Below, piece by piece: positions 25,157 through 35,567 of a DNA stretch of 64,000 nucleotides. This DNA comes from Eunapius fragilis (lineage: Eukaryota; Porifera; Demospongiae; Spongillida; Spongillidae): assembly GCA_963681505.1 (NCBI GenBank), contig OY811980.1:459001-523000 (forward strand). The letters run 5' to 3'. The notes beneath the pieces are model-generated. The model had not been told where the DNA came from. It searched no databases and saw only the letters and a program-made list of their open reading frames with translations. Each line of letters starts with the position of its first letter. Within the stretch, counting starts at the first letter, position 1. The translations under genes were made by a program, and so were the position numbers.

Positions 25157-26621
25157 TGTGTGCGTGCGTGCACATGTGTTTGTGTGCGTATTTATGTATT
25201 TATGTGTTATGTGTGTATGTGTGTGTATGTGTGTATGTGTGTGTATGTGTGTATGTGTGTATGTGTGTGTATGTGTGTATGTGTGTATGTGCGTGTGTGT
25301 ATGTGTGCATGTGTGTATGTGTGTACCTATGTATGTACGTACGTGTGTACGTACGTATGTACGTATGCATGCATGTATGTATGTATGCATGTATGTATGT
25401 ATGTATGTATGTATGTACGTACGTACATATGTATGTATGTATGTATATATGTATGTATTTATGTAATGTATGTACCTCTGGGAACTGGTGCTGAGAAGTG
25501 CTGCTTCAGCTGATGGATGAGTGACAGTATGCTTTTGAGGTTACCTGCAACAAGGTCTGGGGAAGAGACATGATGCTAGAAGTTGAATTTTAATGCTCTG
25601 CATTCAAAATGTCATCTTTGTATCCATGCCAACTGGAAAATAATTGTTCATCTTATCAAGCACATCTTCTGCATTTGTATATTAACAATACTCCAAACCA
25701 TTTAGGATTTAACCCCTTACTTCCCATGTCCCATTTACCTTCAGCATGAACTCCTTTCAGTGTGAGACCTTTCTTGTTCAGAAACTGCAGACATATTTGC
25801 ATGTTCTCATGTTTCTGTAGCCTTAGGTTTGGGTTGGCATTGTACCTTGGAAGAGGCTCCCGAGCTTAAAAGGTTAAAGAAAGAAATGATAAGTATAGAA
25901 AAATTAATTCTTAATTCCATACTTATATTATCCAGCCTTCCTTAACCCCTACACTTCCCTCCTCCTCCTCCTCCTCCTCCTCCTCCCTCTCCCTCTTCCT
26001 CCTCCCTCTCCCTCTTCCTCCTCCCTCTCCCTTCTCCTCCTCCCTCTCCCTTCTTCCTTCCTACAAGTATGAAATTAAGAATGATATAAAGTGGGTGTGT
26101 CACGTGCACGGGGTGTGTCATGTGCAGGGGTGTGTCTCATGCACAAGGGTGTTGTCACATGTTTGGGGATGGGTCAGATGTGATATTAACAAATAGATAA
26201 TAACAGGCAGTTTGGATGGAAGGTGTTTGAAGTGTTTTGCTACAGGAGGCGTGCAAACAAATTTTATACAGCATGTATGTGCGTGTGTGTATGTGTGTGT
26301 GAGTGCTGTGTGTGTATACCAATTGCCTCCACTGCTTTCAACAATGTAACTCCATCTGCAATGCCTGTGGATAAATCAGACATGGTCCTAGCTGACTGGC
26401 CATTAGCAACTAAATGCTGGTTTAGCCATGCCGCGGCTTCCTGTTACATGGGATGGGGGGGAGGAGGTGTGGGCGGAGATAGCAACGAATCACACACGAA
26501 CGTGAATGCATATATATAGCACTATACTTACCGCCTGTTCCACCTCGATACGGTTACCAGGGGCTCCCTTTCTAGCCATATCGTAAAGGTCACGATCGCT
26601 GAATGAGCTGGTCCTGTCCAT
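14747..26621 (-). CDS. Tandem calponin-homology, coiled-coil and C-terminal SAM domain protein
   Basis: Unnamed gene, probably an actin- or cytoskeleton-linked scaffold. Exons on the minus strand: 26621-26532, 26440-26320, 25864-25739, 25544-25476, 25089-24963, 24802-24736, 24273 to about 23616, 23253-22393, 22069-21960, 21104-21006, 19758-19699, 18419-18372, 18149-18096, 15794-15642, 14893-14747. CH1 comprises AEAAAWLNQHLVANGQS, SDLSTGIADGVTLLKAVEAI, RYNANPNLRLQKHENMQICL and GNLKSILSLIHQLKQHF. CH2 comprises KNDPLLTWISETSATLVPSY, SLRDGKTLCFLVNNLHNG and DRLKAFLAAVERHLGVKSGA. A Ser/Pro-rich linker and a short coiled coil (KIDDLHERVVMLAAVMDSER; AERRRREALEHHVKQMEASA) follow. The SAM domain is split over the last two exons: FLQGLNYGDLYE then KFKSNRITLAELKYIDEST and LEQLGIPLGPRLRILAEVK. 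CH1 resembles neuron-navigator CH domains, but I know no named protein with this order. A start at 26672 is also possible. Small exons near 19-20.4 kb may be missing. Confidence 0.75.
15040..15215. repeat. Purine-rich gaaggtgtg repeats
   Basis: Irregular units of gggagtgaaggtgtgaggag in the last intron of the CH-SAM gene. Confidence 0.8.
15885..16130. repeat. 19-23 bp cacatggggaggag minisatellite
   Basis: About 12 units of gatggcacatggggaggaga with variable gag and aac insertions, in a CH-SAM intron. Confidence 0.9.
17957..18083. repeat. Nearly pure C tract (G on the CH-SAM sense strand)
   Basis: About 127 bp of C runs of 6-30 broken only by at, a and t; i-motif/G-quadruplex forming. It lies about 13 bp past the donor of the exon ending at 18096. 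Confidence 0.9.
18490..19240. repeat. Long purine-only minisatellite
   Basis: About 750 bp of gagggatggagggagagggg-type units of 18-19 bp, almost free of pyrimidines apart from one T per unit. Mirror-repeat character suits triplex DNA. In a CH-SAM intron. Confidence 0.95.
19825..20143. repeat. (TATG)n tetranucleotide microsatellite
   Basis: About 78 units with tgtg, gcat and acgt interruptions toward the right end. In a CH-SAM intron. Confidence 0.97.
20488..20845. repeat. tgtgtgtgcatg 12-bp repeat and (GT)n
   Basis: The core (about 20640-20845) is regular catgtgtgtgtg; flanks are interrupted. Confidence 0.95.
21612..21765. repeat. 12-bp gatgtgcagtgt repeat
   Basis: Thirteen copies of gatgtgcagtgt / aatgtgcagtgt, in a CH-SAM intron. 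Confidence 0.93.
22139..22335. repeat. (CA)n / catacacacata microsatellite
   Basis: About 195 bp of CA dinucleotides with regular TA interruptions, in a CH-SAM intron. Confidence 0.95.
23075..23205 (-). repeat. 33-bp coding repeat in the CH-SAM linker
   Basis: Four in-frame copies encoding an 11-residue unit, HSPSNDTIGVP, within the exon 23253-22393. Confidence 0.85.
23262..23646 (-). repeat. 48/49-bp minisatellite at an exon-intron junction of the CH-SAM gene
   Basis: Eight copies; on the sense strand each encodes NTRGPGAELGNLPPPP when 48 bp long. Three copies have an extra C (49 bp), which puts gggtaa in frame. Each unit carries a donor-like ctgg|gtaact. Confidence 0.9.
25090..25465. repeat. 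(GT)n to (TATG)n compound microsatellite abutting an acceptor
   Basis: On the sense strand the (CA)n end (25091-25150) runs directly into the acceptor cacag|gttcc of the exon starting at 25089. The other end (to 25465) is next to the donor at 25475, so nearly the whole intron is repeat. Confidence 0.93.
25957..26056. repeat. CTCCTC pyrimidine repeat
   Basis: About 100 bp of (cct)n and ccctctcccttcctcct in a CH-SAM intron. Confidence 0.85.
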
Positions 26622-26858
26622 TAGCTGTGGGCGTGCATCAATGAGCCCCACCCCCCTACATACTTTGCTCACCTGCTTATCGCAAACGCAACACTGTGCA
26701 CACAGCAGCTGTCTTTCTAAAAAATCTACACTTTCGAAGGCGCCTTTTTAAACATAAAGATATACATGGTTTGTAATGAACCAGTCAGTATATTGGAACG
26801 GATACGCCCGAATGCTCTCGTCACCTCATTTGCGCGCATTATTTAGAATTTAGCTTGA
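26622..26858. promoter_or_regulatory. Bidirectional promoter of the CH-SAM gene and ATPAF1
   Basis: The divergent start codons (26621 minus, 26859 plus) are 237 bp apart, or 186 bp if the alternative upstream CH-SAM Met at 26672 is used. No consensus core element was recognised. Inference from geometry. Confidence 0.5.
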
Positions 26859-29708
26859 ATGGGGTCGTTGGCGCGAGCCACATGGAGACTGCTGGACGCG
26901 AGGCAGGCTCTAGGTGGCATTCGAATTCGTTTAGCAACGTGTGTTGGAGTGCGTGGCGTGCACCTGAAGCGTGCAGACCTCGTGGAAGGTAAGGACAACC
27001 CATACTTGGAAAAGTACAGAGCAAGGATTGAAGAGGTGCAAGGGTGAGCGGAGGTCGACGGAAAGGGCCCACCAGAAATCCAGTGCTGATTTTCAGACCC
27101 TCAGAAGAGAAGAAACGCGGCCAGGAACGAAATAAAGTACCAGCAGCCAAGCAAACTGTCCAACAATATCCTCGGCATTTCAATCCAACCGTGCCTGTGA
27201 GTCACGTGGAGGGTTTGGATGTGGTTTGGTGAATGTAGTGGTTATGATGTAATGTAATACAAAGATGATGTAATCCCCCCAAATTACAGAACCTGTCCTC
27301 TGTGATGCATTTGAACCTCATTGAGGACAAGACACCAGAAGAAATAGCCAAAGTATGAGGAGGAGGAGGGGTTGGTGTGTGTGAGGAGCTGATGTGTGTG
27401 AGAGCATGCTGTTAGCTTTTCCCTATTCCCTTGTGAAGATATGGACAGAGTACCACAAGACCAAGGATGGAGTGTGTGCAGTAATACCAGTGCGCCAGTT
27501 GGCACATTTTGCAAGGTACACAGGTGTGTGTTGACATCTCTGTTCTGCCCATTAGGCCAGCACTTACACACAGCTACATACCAAGGCCACACTCTGTCCC
27601 TTGGTGAGGCAGTGTGTTTATTTTAAGTTTGTTTTTCACATGCTGGAGTTTCTGCTGCAGTTCCTGTTCCCCTTACCTCGTGATGATGGATATGAATTCA
27701 TTTATTCACAATTTAGTGGGCAACGCTTTTATTTCACGAGCCTGATACAATACAAGGTATGTAGACATCCAATGCATGGTATGTGGACATCCAATGCATG
27801 GTGTGTGGACATCCAATGCATGGTGTGTGGACATCCAATGCATGGTATGTGGACATCCATTGCATGGTGTGTGGACATCCAATGCATGGTGTGTGGACAT
27901 CCAATGCATGGTGTGTGGACATCCAATGCATGGTGTGTGGACATGTGAAAGTTTAATTACACGTACATTTTAATTACATGTGTCAACTTTGATGCTCCTT
28001 CCTGGAAAATTTTATAATATGCGCAAGGTCCCTTTTTGCTTCCTTGGTCGCATTTATCATTTATTTTATTTAACCATGAACATGTAGTAATGCTTGATTG
28101 AAAGAGCCCAGACAATCAAGAATTATCTACTGCAATTATTCTTATTCACTGTTTATATTTACCTGGTTAAACTTCTTATTATCTTTAAAGGATTAATATT
28201 TTTAAATGAACTAGGTAATTGTCAAATTCTTAATGTCTACTGTCCTGAATGTCATCCCAGGGGTACAATTGTACACCTACAAAAAATGTTTTGTTATTCT
28301 GACATTAGCTGACATTAGTTACATTTAACAGTGATGCAAGTCCTTTTATGATTGGACCAAGATAAGTAAGGCTTAAATCCTTTTGATACTTGTAAAAACA
28401 AGCTGTGCTAGCGATATGCACTGTGTGGTGAACTGGTGAACAAACTATGTGGATAGCTCTGTGTACAGCTGGTTTTATACTTACCAAATGTCTGCATCAG
28501 GTTTACTTCAACAAGTTGTATTTAAAAAGCATTGACAACCATGTGATGTGTCATTCATGTGACGTAATAGTAACTTATTTCAATTACAGTCTATAAGACG
28601 GGAGCACCTCATCTATAAGACTGGGAGCACCTTATAACGATTGTCTTATATATTAATAGTCACACTGCAAGCCTGAACCTGTGGGTTTGATGTAATCGCA
28701 GGATGTGAAATGGTGTGATGTAATCGCAGGATGTGAAATGTGTGATGTAATCGCAGGATGTGAAATGGTGTGATGTAATCGCAGGATGTGAAATGGTGTG
28801 ATGTAATCGCAGGATGTGAAATGGTGTGATGTAATCTCAGGATGTGAAATGGTGTGATGTAATCGCAGGATGTGAAATGGTGTGATGTAATCGCAGGATG
28901 TGAAATGGTGTGATGTAATCGCAAGATGTGAAATGGTGTGATGTAATCGCAGGATGTGAAATGGTGTGATGTAATCGCAGGATGTGAATATGGTGTGATG
29001 TAATCACAGGATGTGAATATGGCATATTCATATGATACCACAGCCTTAAAAATGATATGTCTTATAGTAGACTACACCTTATTGGAGATCAAACCACACC
29101 GCTTATATGCGATTCGCACTGTTGCCAAACGCCTTATTTGATCTGCTCATTAAATGACTGTACCACTCTGTATAGGCGCTCTGTATATTATCTTAGTACT
29201 TACTGCACACCCTATGTGCATACTCTGTATACCACTGCATATTCTCTGTATATTCTCTGTACTCTGTACATTGATTCTTGTACACTGTTCTCATGCCCAA
29301 CGCATGTTAGCTATACCATGAGAACGCTCCTGTTTGCCTCACACTCACACACTATACAGAACTTCAGGACTCCAAAGGTTTGTCATTGTTGTCCTCATTA
29401 TGTAACCATGGTGACCTGGCTGTTGTTTGCTGGGGGTACAGGTCTTGTGTTGATGGCAGGTGAAATTGGGTCCACTGGTATCGTGAGTCACCCTTGTTGC
29501 TCTGTACGTACGGGCAGTGCATTAGCCAGGTTCCCTTTCCTTCTAGTCACTGATGGATGCACAGTGTTTGGCTAACCAGCTGCAGTTGTACTATGCAACA
29601 GCTGCCCCAGAACACTATGCCCTTTTAAGGCAGTTCAATCATGAACCTCAGAACTTTGATTACACTAAACTTGTAGAACAGCTGCAAAATAGTGCTGTCA
29701 AAATGTAA
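26859..29708 (+). CDS. ATPAF1: ATP synthase F1 complex assembly factor 1, with two coding indels
   Basis: Mitochondrial chaperone that binds the F1 beta subunit during ATP synthase assembly. Exons: 26859-27196, 27290-27352, 27439-27515, 27556-27603, 27661-27756, 29311-29377, 29442-29482, 29547-29708. Family signatures are NPYLEKYRARIEEVQ, NLSSVMHLNLIEDKTPEEIA, IWTEYHKTKDGVCAVIPV, FLFPLPRDDGYEFIYSQFSG, CLTLTHYTELQDSKG, LVLMAGEIGSTG and SLMDAQCLANQLQLYYAT. Exons 1 and 3 are each one base short of closing in phase: near 27037-27043 (a GGG run) and near 27498-27511 (T-runs). With both restored the product is 297 residues, against about 330 in vertebrates. An alternative for exon 1 is a donor at GAG|gtgcaa, which would remove a linker of about 60 residues. 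The N-terminus is basic, as expected for import. The last big intron carries two minisatellites. Confidence 0.9.
27757..27943 (+). repeat. 22-bp minisatellite starting at the ATPAF1 exon 5 donor
   Basis: Eight copies of ggtatgtggacatccaatgc plus at. The first copy begins at the splice donor itself (aag|gtatgtagacatcc). Confidence 0.93.
28687..29024. repeat. 28-bp minisatellite in ATPAF1 intron 5
   Basis: Twelve copies of gatgtaatcgcaggatgtga plus aatggtgt. Confidence 0.95.
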
Positions 29709-30322
29709 ATTACATTATGTATTGTTGTTGGTGTTGTGGACCAGTTGGGGCTGGGGACCAGTTAGGGGGAAGCAGGCAGTGTGGCTATTGTAACTAGAAT
29801 ATGATCAAAAAATGCTATTTATCATTTAAGGAATATTACCTGGTCAGTTTTTTTAATTTTTTTTTTTTTTTTAAGTTGTAAATAGTTTGTTTTTTTTAAT
29901 TATCTGTGCAAATAACTACATGTACATGTACACAGTGTTAGATACAAGTTAAATAATGAAGTTAAATGATATAAATCAACTAGTTGCTTTCTGTTGAGGA
30001 ATTTGAAGATGGGATTGTTGACCAATCCCATAGGCCTTGGCCTTGGATTGCTTTTCTTGTGAAGCTGAAGTAATATCTTATGTGCTACCAGTAAAAGGAG
30101 AGGTGGTATGATACATTGATGGGGGTCATGCGAGCTGATTTTATTGGTGACATTAAAAAAGACGCGTCAAATCAATCTGTTGATTTCACAACGGGTTTAA
30201 AATCAATGTTAAATCAACCGATTATCAGCCGAATCAAATGGACGCAATGATTTGATTTAATGAACACGCATTATCTATTTACTTGAACTACTCACTATCC
30301 AATAAGTTCCAGTCTTCTTTAA
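29709..30322. other. Intergenic interval ATPAF1 to FRRS1-like gene
   Basis: AT-rich, with T-runs at about 29840-29890. It holds the ATPAF1 3' end and the promoter of the next gene. No coding exon recognised on either strand. Confidence 0.5.
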
Positions 30323-33300
30323 ATGGGGCGTTCTTTTCTTCTTCTAGCGGCTCTGGTCTATCGAGCACAGTGCTTCAGTGACCGGGACTTAATAAATGAG
30401 GCCAACCCCACCAAGACCATGTGTTATGAACGGCGACCTGTTTACGGACCTCCTGAAATGGGTAACGGAGGCTTCGTCATCAAATCGACCCTCGTCAGCG
30501 AACTGAACGGAAAGTACACACCCGGGCAGCAGTATAGCCGTGAGTGGGTCATTCATAGCTTAATACATGTTAGCTCTTGGCCAATAAAGGGATGCCAAGT
30601 TGGGGATGCCTATAGCATGCAATATAGCTTTGTCGCTGTTAAATCTCAGCTGTCTTTTAAAATTGAAATGTCCGCGGTACATATGAAGTACAGAACGTAA
30701 TGTATGAAGTGTCATATGATGCGAGATGTGCATAGACTATTGAGTATTATAATTATAATCTATTTTAAACAGTTGACCCTTGTGCGAGAAAGCGTGTGCT
30801 TGTAACATCAATAGTGTGGGCGCGAGGTGTTAAAGCCAGCGCACAACGTGAGGTCTGCGTGACGTAATTATTTTGATAGCTTACTGCCCATATACACACA
30901 TTCTGGGCCTACTATAACACGTAATAATTTGTTCGCGCATGCGTACATGTAATATGAACAAAGCTCTTAACCTGAAGTTTCATCACCTCCTCTACATTAG
31001 TGGACCTTATCGGACTAGTCGCCCCCTATGAGGGCTTTGTCATACAGGCCAGGGACCGTTGGAATGAAGGCCTCATCCTTGGCTCATTCATACCTCTGGA
31101 CACCAGCAAGGCTCAGACCATACGCTGTCTTGGAAATGAGCAAGTACTGTCAACACATCATGTTTTGGAAAAGTGTGACTGATATATGAGTTCTTCTACT
31201 CCTCCTCCTCCTCCTCCTCCCCTCCTCCTACTCCTCCCCTTCTCCTCTACCTCCTCTTCCCCTCCACCTCCTCCTTGCTTCCTCCCCTCCTCCCTTCCTC
31301 CCCTCCTCCCCCTCCCTTCCTCCCCTCCTCCCCCTCCCTTCCTCCCCTCCTCCACCTCCCTTCCTCCCCTCCTTTCCTCCCCTCCCTTCCTCCCCTCCCT
31401 TCCTCCCCTCCTCCCCCTCCTCTCCTCCCCCTTCCTTCCTCCCCTCCTCCCCTCCTTCCTCTCCTTCCTTCCTCCCCTTCCTCCCCTCCCTTCCTCCCCT
31501 CCTCCTGCTCCCTTCCTCCCCTCCTCTCCTCCCCTCCTCCTCCTCCCCTCCTCCTCATTCTCCCCTCTCCATAGGGCACAGTGATCCATAAAACCAAAGA
31601 TCCCGTATCAGTACAAAGCTTTATATGGCAGGCCCCTCCCACTTCAGTAGGGTCTGGGGAGGTGGACTTCATGTGAGCTAGGCTGTACTATGTGCATCAA
31701 TAAACACATGTGCCCATATATGGTGTAGATACTCAGTGGTGCAAAGCTCCTCAGTCCATCATCGCTGGATTGGTCCAAACACTGTACCTCACAACATGGT
31801 AACCATGGTATCTCTGTTGCCTGACCCTCATCTCTCTTGCCTTATAGGGTCACAGAAGAGATGCAAGTGCTGGTATGTTAGTGTGGACTGCCGCACCCCT
31901 AGATACAGCATCCCCTAGATACAGCACTCCCTAGATACAGCACCCCCTAGATGCAGCACCCCCTAGATACAGCACTCCCTAGATGCAGCACCCCCTAGAT
32001 GCAGCACCCCCTAGATACAGCACTCCCTAGATACAGCACCCCCTAGATGCAGCACCCCTAGATACAGCACCCCCTAGATACAGCACCCCCTAGATGCAGC
32101 ACCCCCTAGATACAGCACCCCCTAGATACAGCACTCCCTAGATACAGCACTCCCTAGATACAGCACCCCCTAGATGCAGCACCCCCTAGATACAGCACCC
32201 CCTAGATACAGCACCCCCTAGATGCAGCACCCCCTAGATACAGCACCCTAGATACAGCACCCCCTAGATGCAGCACCCCTAGATACAGCACCCCCTAGAT
32301 ACAGCACTCCCTAGATACAGCACTCCTTAGATACAGCACCCCCCTAGATGCAGCACCCCCTAGATACAGCACTCCCTAGATACAGCACCCCCTAGATGCA
32401 GCACCCCTAGATACAGCACCCCCTAGATACAGCACCCCCTAGATGCAGCACCCCCTAGATACAGCACCCCCTAGATACAGCACCCCCTAGATACAGCACC
32501 CCCTAGATACAGCACCCCCTAGATACAGCACCCCTAGATGCAGCACCCCCTAGATACAGCCCTTCCATCCCATTAGCTCAACTTAATGATATGATGATGA
32601 ACTCAAGCAATTCGAGTGATGAAGACATGGAACTCCACATGGTGATGGTGCGTGTACATGGAGTGGTGATGACTGTGGCCTTCTCCATATTTGGAGTGAT
32701 AGGCATCTTCTTTGCTGCCTGGATGAAGCCAGTGTTGACTCAGAATAGCTGGTGGTTTAAGGTGAGTGAGATGGTGCACACACGGCAATGCATTCAGATA
32801 TTCTGCAGTTCAGAAATAAAAGAAGATAGCATTTGCTTGAGGTGGTTATCCAAGAGTGGACAACAAAATGGTGATGTAATGGTGATGTCATGTGATGAGT
32901 TAGAACACATGATTAGATGAACTGATGCACAAACACATCACGTGACAGACTGGTGCATGAAGCATGAAATTATGCCTGTGTGATGACCAAGTGACATTAA
33001 TCAGGGTACATTTTGTTCAAGACTGAGTTTATCACACGTGATGCATACTAACTTGTCACATGATGTTCACATAACTAACAAATTTAAATTGTCCCTATTA
33101 GCTCTCACATAATTGATCATGACGCATAATGCAGACACTTCACCAGAGCCTCTGTTGTCTGGTATCAGTCCACAACACCCCTCCTCCTCCCCCCCCCCCC
33201 CCCCCCCTCACAGTGAAGACTGCATCTGCAGTCAAGCTGCACCCCCCCCCCCCCCCCCCTCCCCCAATGTCTGGCATCCCATGCTGGAAGAGGGAGGACA

Positions 33301-35567
33301 TCTTGAAATAACTTGGGGGAGCACACAAGTTGTACACTTGTGCTAATGTCATCACAATGCCTTGCACAGTAGACTAGCATTAACAAGCACACACACATGC
33401 CCACACACATGCACACACACATGCACACACACACACACACACACACAGCTACATCGTGGCATGATGATAGCCTCACTGCTCCTGGGTACCTTTGGGTTCA
33501 TCTGCATCTTTGTGGCACACAGCAAAGAGACATTCAGAGGTCTCAAGGGACTAGTCCGACTTGATAATGTAAGTTAGTGTGGTCAACCTTTGATTGTGTT
33601 CATTACAGGCTTAATTCACTGCACAGCCAAAAGATATCATCCACTTTGGCTCCAGCTTCGTCATAATGCTCTTGCTGTTTGCAAATGTAAGAACCAGTGT
33701 TAGGGTGGTCCCGAGAAGGTTAGAGAGACAGGGGATAGGGGAGGAGTAGGGGGAGAGGGGTTGGGGGGGGGCAGGGGTAGTGACAGGGGAGAGGGATAGT
33801 GACAGGGGAGAGGGGTAGTGACAGGGGAGAGGGGTAGGGAGGTTAGGGGGCTGGGGGAAGTTAGGGGGCAATGGGAGGTTAGGGGGCAGTGGGAGGCCCC
33901 CTGCCCCCTAACTTCCCCTGCCCCCTAACCTCCCCCTGCCCCCTAACCTCCCACTGCCCCCTAACCTCCCCCAGCCCCCTAGCGGTTAGGGGCAGGGGGA
34001 GGTTAGGGGGCAGGGGGAGGTTAGGGGAATTTAGGGGTATCTGGACACTAAGCTACAACAAAATCATCATTCCAAGGGAGAGGTCAAGTAAGATATATGT
34101 TCATAGCTTGAGAGGCAGAGACTAAAGAAAACGTTTCTTCACTATTAACACATTTACACTACAAAGTGGGTGGGGCTTCACCCAGATAGTCATACACTTG
34201 GCGTGGTGGGTGTGTACTACCCCACCCCCACAAGAACCCCACCCACAGGTAAGTACCCCATGTGTACCCACCCCCACAAGTGGGTGTGTACTATCGCACT
34301 CCCACAAGTACCCCACCCTACTACCATCCCCACATGTACCCACCCCCCACAAGTACCCCACCCTACTACCATCCCCACGTGTACCCACCCCCCACAAGTA
34401 CCCCATAAGCAAGTACAATAATTTTTTTAAAAACACTATGACTTTTGGGCAATAGTATGGACTAGGGAGGAGAGTCTCCTTCAACTCGTTTCTCTCCTCC
34501 CAATAGCCTGTTATTGCTATCTTCAGATGCAAGCCTGATGCTCCAAGGTAGACTGGGGAGGAGAGATCTTGTACACCTTAGTAATCTTCCTCCCCACAGA
34601 CGCTGGATATATAACCTGATCCATGGGGCAATTGTGGGCCTAGTGTTTGAGGTCCTTGTCTGTAAGTTGTCTGTATGGTTCCCTGGTGATATACGGGGGG
34701 CAACAATTAACCCTTCCCTCTCCATATCCCCTCTTCCCTCCTCTTCTACCTCACTCATATAGTGGTCAACTCATGCCTAGGTATAATACTGCTCCTTGGA
34801 GGTCTGGGGGCCATGTTCTACATATACCTGTTCTTTGTCATCTTCACTGTTGTCATGAATATCGTTCTTGGTTTTGCCATAATCTGTTCAGGAGATACAA
34901 GTAAATTTTAATACCAGGGGAGAGTGTGTATGGGGAGGGGGAGAGTGTGTATGGGGAGGGTGTGTATGGGAGGGGGGAGAGTGTGTATGGGGAGGGTGTG
35001 TATGGGGAGGGGGAGAGTGTGTATGGGGAGGGTGTGTATGGGGAGGGTGTGTATGGGGAGGGTGTGTATGGGGAGGGGGAGAGTGTGTATGGGGAGGGTG
35101 TGTATGGGGAGGGGGAGAGTGTGTATGGGGAGGGTGTGTATGGGGAGTGTGCATGGGGAGGGATGCATGTGTGAGAAGGGTGTGTTTGTGTGTGTATTTC
35201 TTGTCCCCAGACCTTCCCGCTGTTGTTAAGCTGCTGCACACTCTCCTGGAAAAGAACCGTAATACTGCACATGTGGAAGATGACGCCAGTAATTTGAAGA
35301 CCGAGGAAGACGTTTTATTGGCAGATGCTGAAGTGAAGGTATCTATCTCTGTCAGCTCTCTCATTAAAAATGCGCTCATGTCTAATCTCCCACCTTACTT
35401 CAAAGACCTCCTCCATCAAGGCCTTCATTCCTGCTCCTACCTCCACCCCTCCTCCTCGATTGAATGTGCTCCGCTGGGCAGGCTTCGGTCTGTACATAAC
35501 CATCTCTCTCCCGTTGCTTTTTACAGTGATTGTCATGATCATCATTGTCCCCATCAGTGATGGCTAG
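30323..35567 (+). CDS. Reeler plus cytochrome b561 membrane reductase, FRRS1-like, without DOMON
   Basis: Predicted secretory-pathway or plasma-membrane ferric-chelate reductase. Exons: 30323-30539, 31001-31143, 31575-31672, 31729-31798, 31848-31872, 32577-32761, 33449-33568, 33627-33686, 34507-34547, 34600-34661, 34763-34900, 35211-35338, 35421-35567. These sum to 477 residues with phase intact. A signal peptide (MGRSFLLLAALVYRAQC) leads into a Reeler domain: KYTPGQQY, EGFVIQARDRW, GSFIPLDTSKAQTIRC, SFIWQAPPTSVGSGEVDF. A b561 core follows with VRVHGVVMTVAFSIFGVIGI, LHRGMMIASLLLGTFGFICI, IIHFGSSFVIMLLLFAN, PVIAIFRCKPDAPRRWIYNL and IHGAIVGLVFEVLV. One His per helix (VHG, LHR, IHF, IHG) fits the four haem ligands. 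Another long hydrophobic helix and a final C-terminal helix (FGLYITISLPLLFTVIVMII) follow. Vertebrate FRRS1 has a DOMON domain between Reeler and b561; here the corresponding intron holds only a minisatellite. Confidence 0.9.
31195..31574 (+). repeat. 380-bp pyrimidine array abutting an acceptor of the FRRS1-like gene
   Basis: cttcctcccctcctccccctc-type units run without a break up to ctctccatag at 31574, immediately before exon 3. Confidence 0.95.
31884..32563. repeat. 15-16 bp minisatellite in FRRS1-like intron 5
   Basis: About 43 copies of ccctagatacagcacc, with G/A (gatgcagc) and C/T variants, filling the intron between Reeler and b561 exons. Confidence 0.96.
33373..33448 (+). repeat. 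(CA)n/cacatgc repeat abutting an acceptor
   Basis: CA-rich run ending acacacag at 33448, the acceptor of the b561 exon starting LHRGMM. Confidence 0.9.
33722..34036. repeat. G-rich array flanking an inverted C-rich block
   Basis: acaggggagaggggtagt units, then gttagggggcagtgggag, then the inverted block ccccctgccccctaacctcc, then G-rich again. The arms of more than 50 nt are mutually complementary. Confidence 0.85.
34915..35160. repeat. 14-22 bp ggggagggtgtgtat repeats
   Basis: About 13 units of ggggagggtgtgtat / ggggagggggagagtgtgta in an FRRS1-like intron. Confidence 0.92.

Noticed and set aside
24864-25513. Cys/Val-rich plus-strand frames of 138-200 residues
   Set aside because: (GT)n/(TATG)n translation opposite CH2 exons of the CH-SAM gene.
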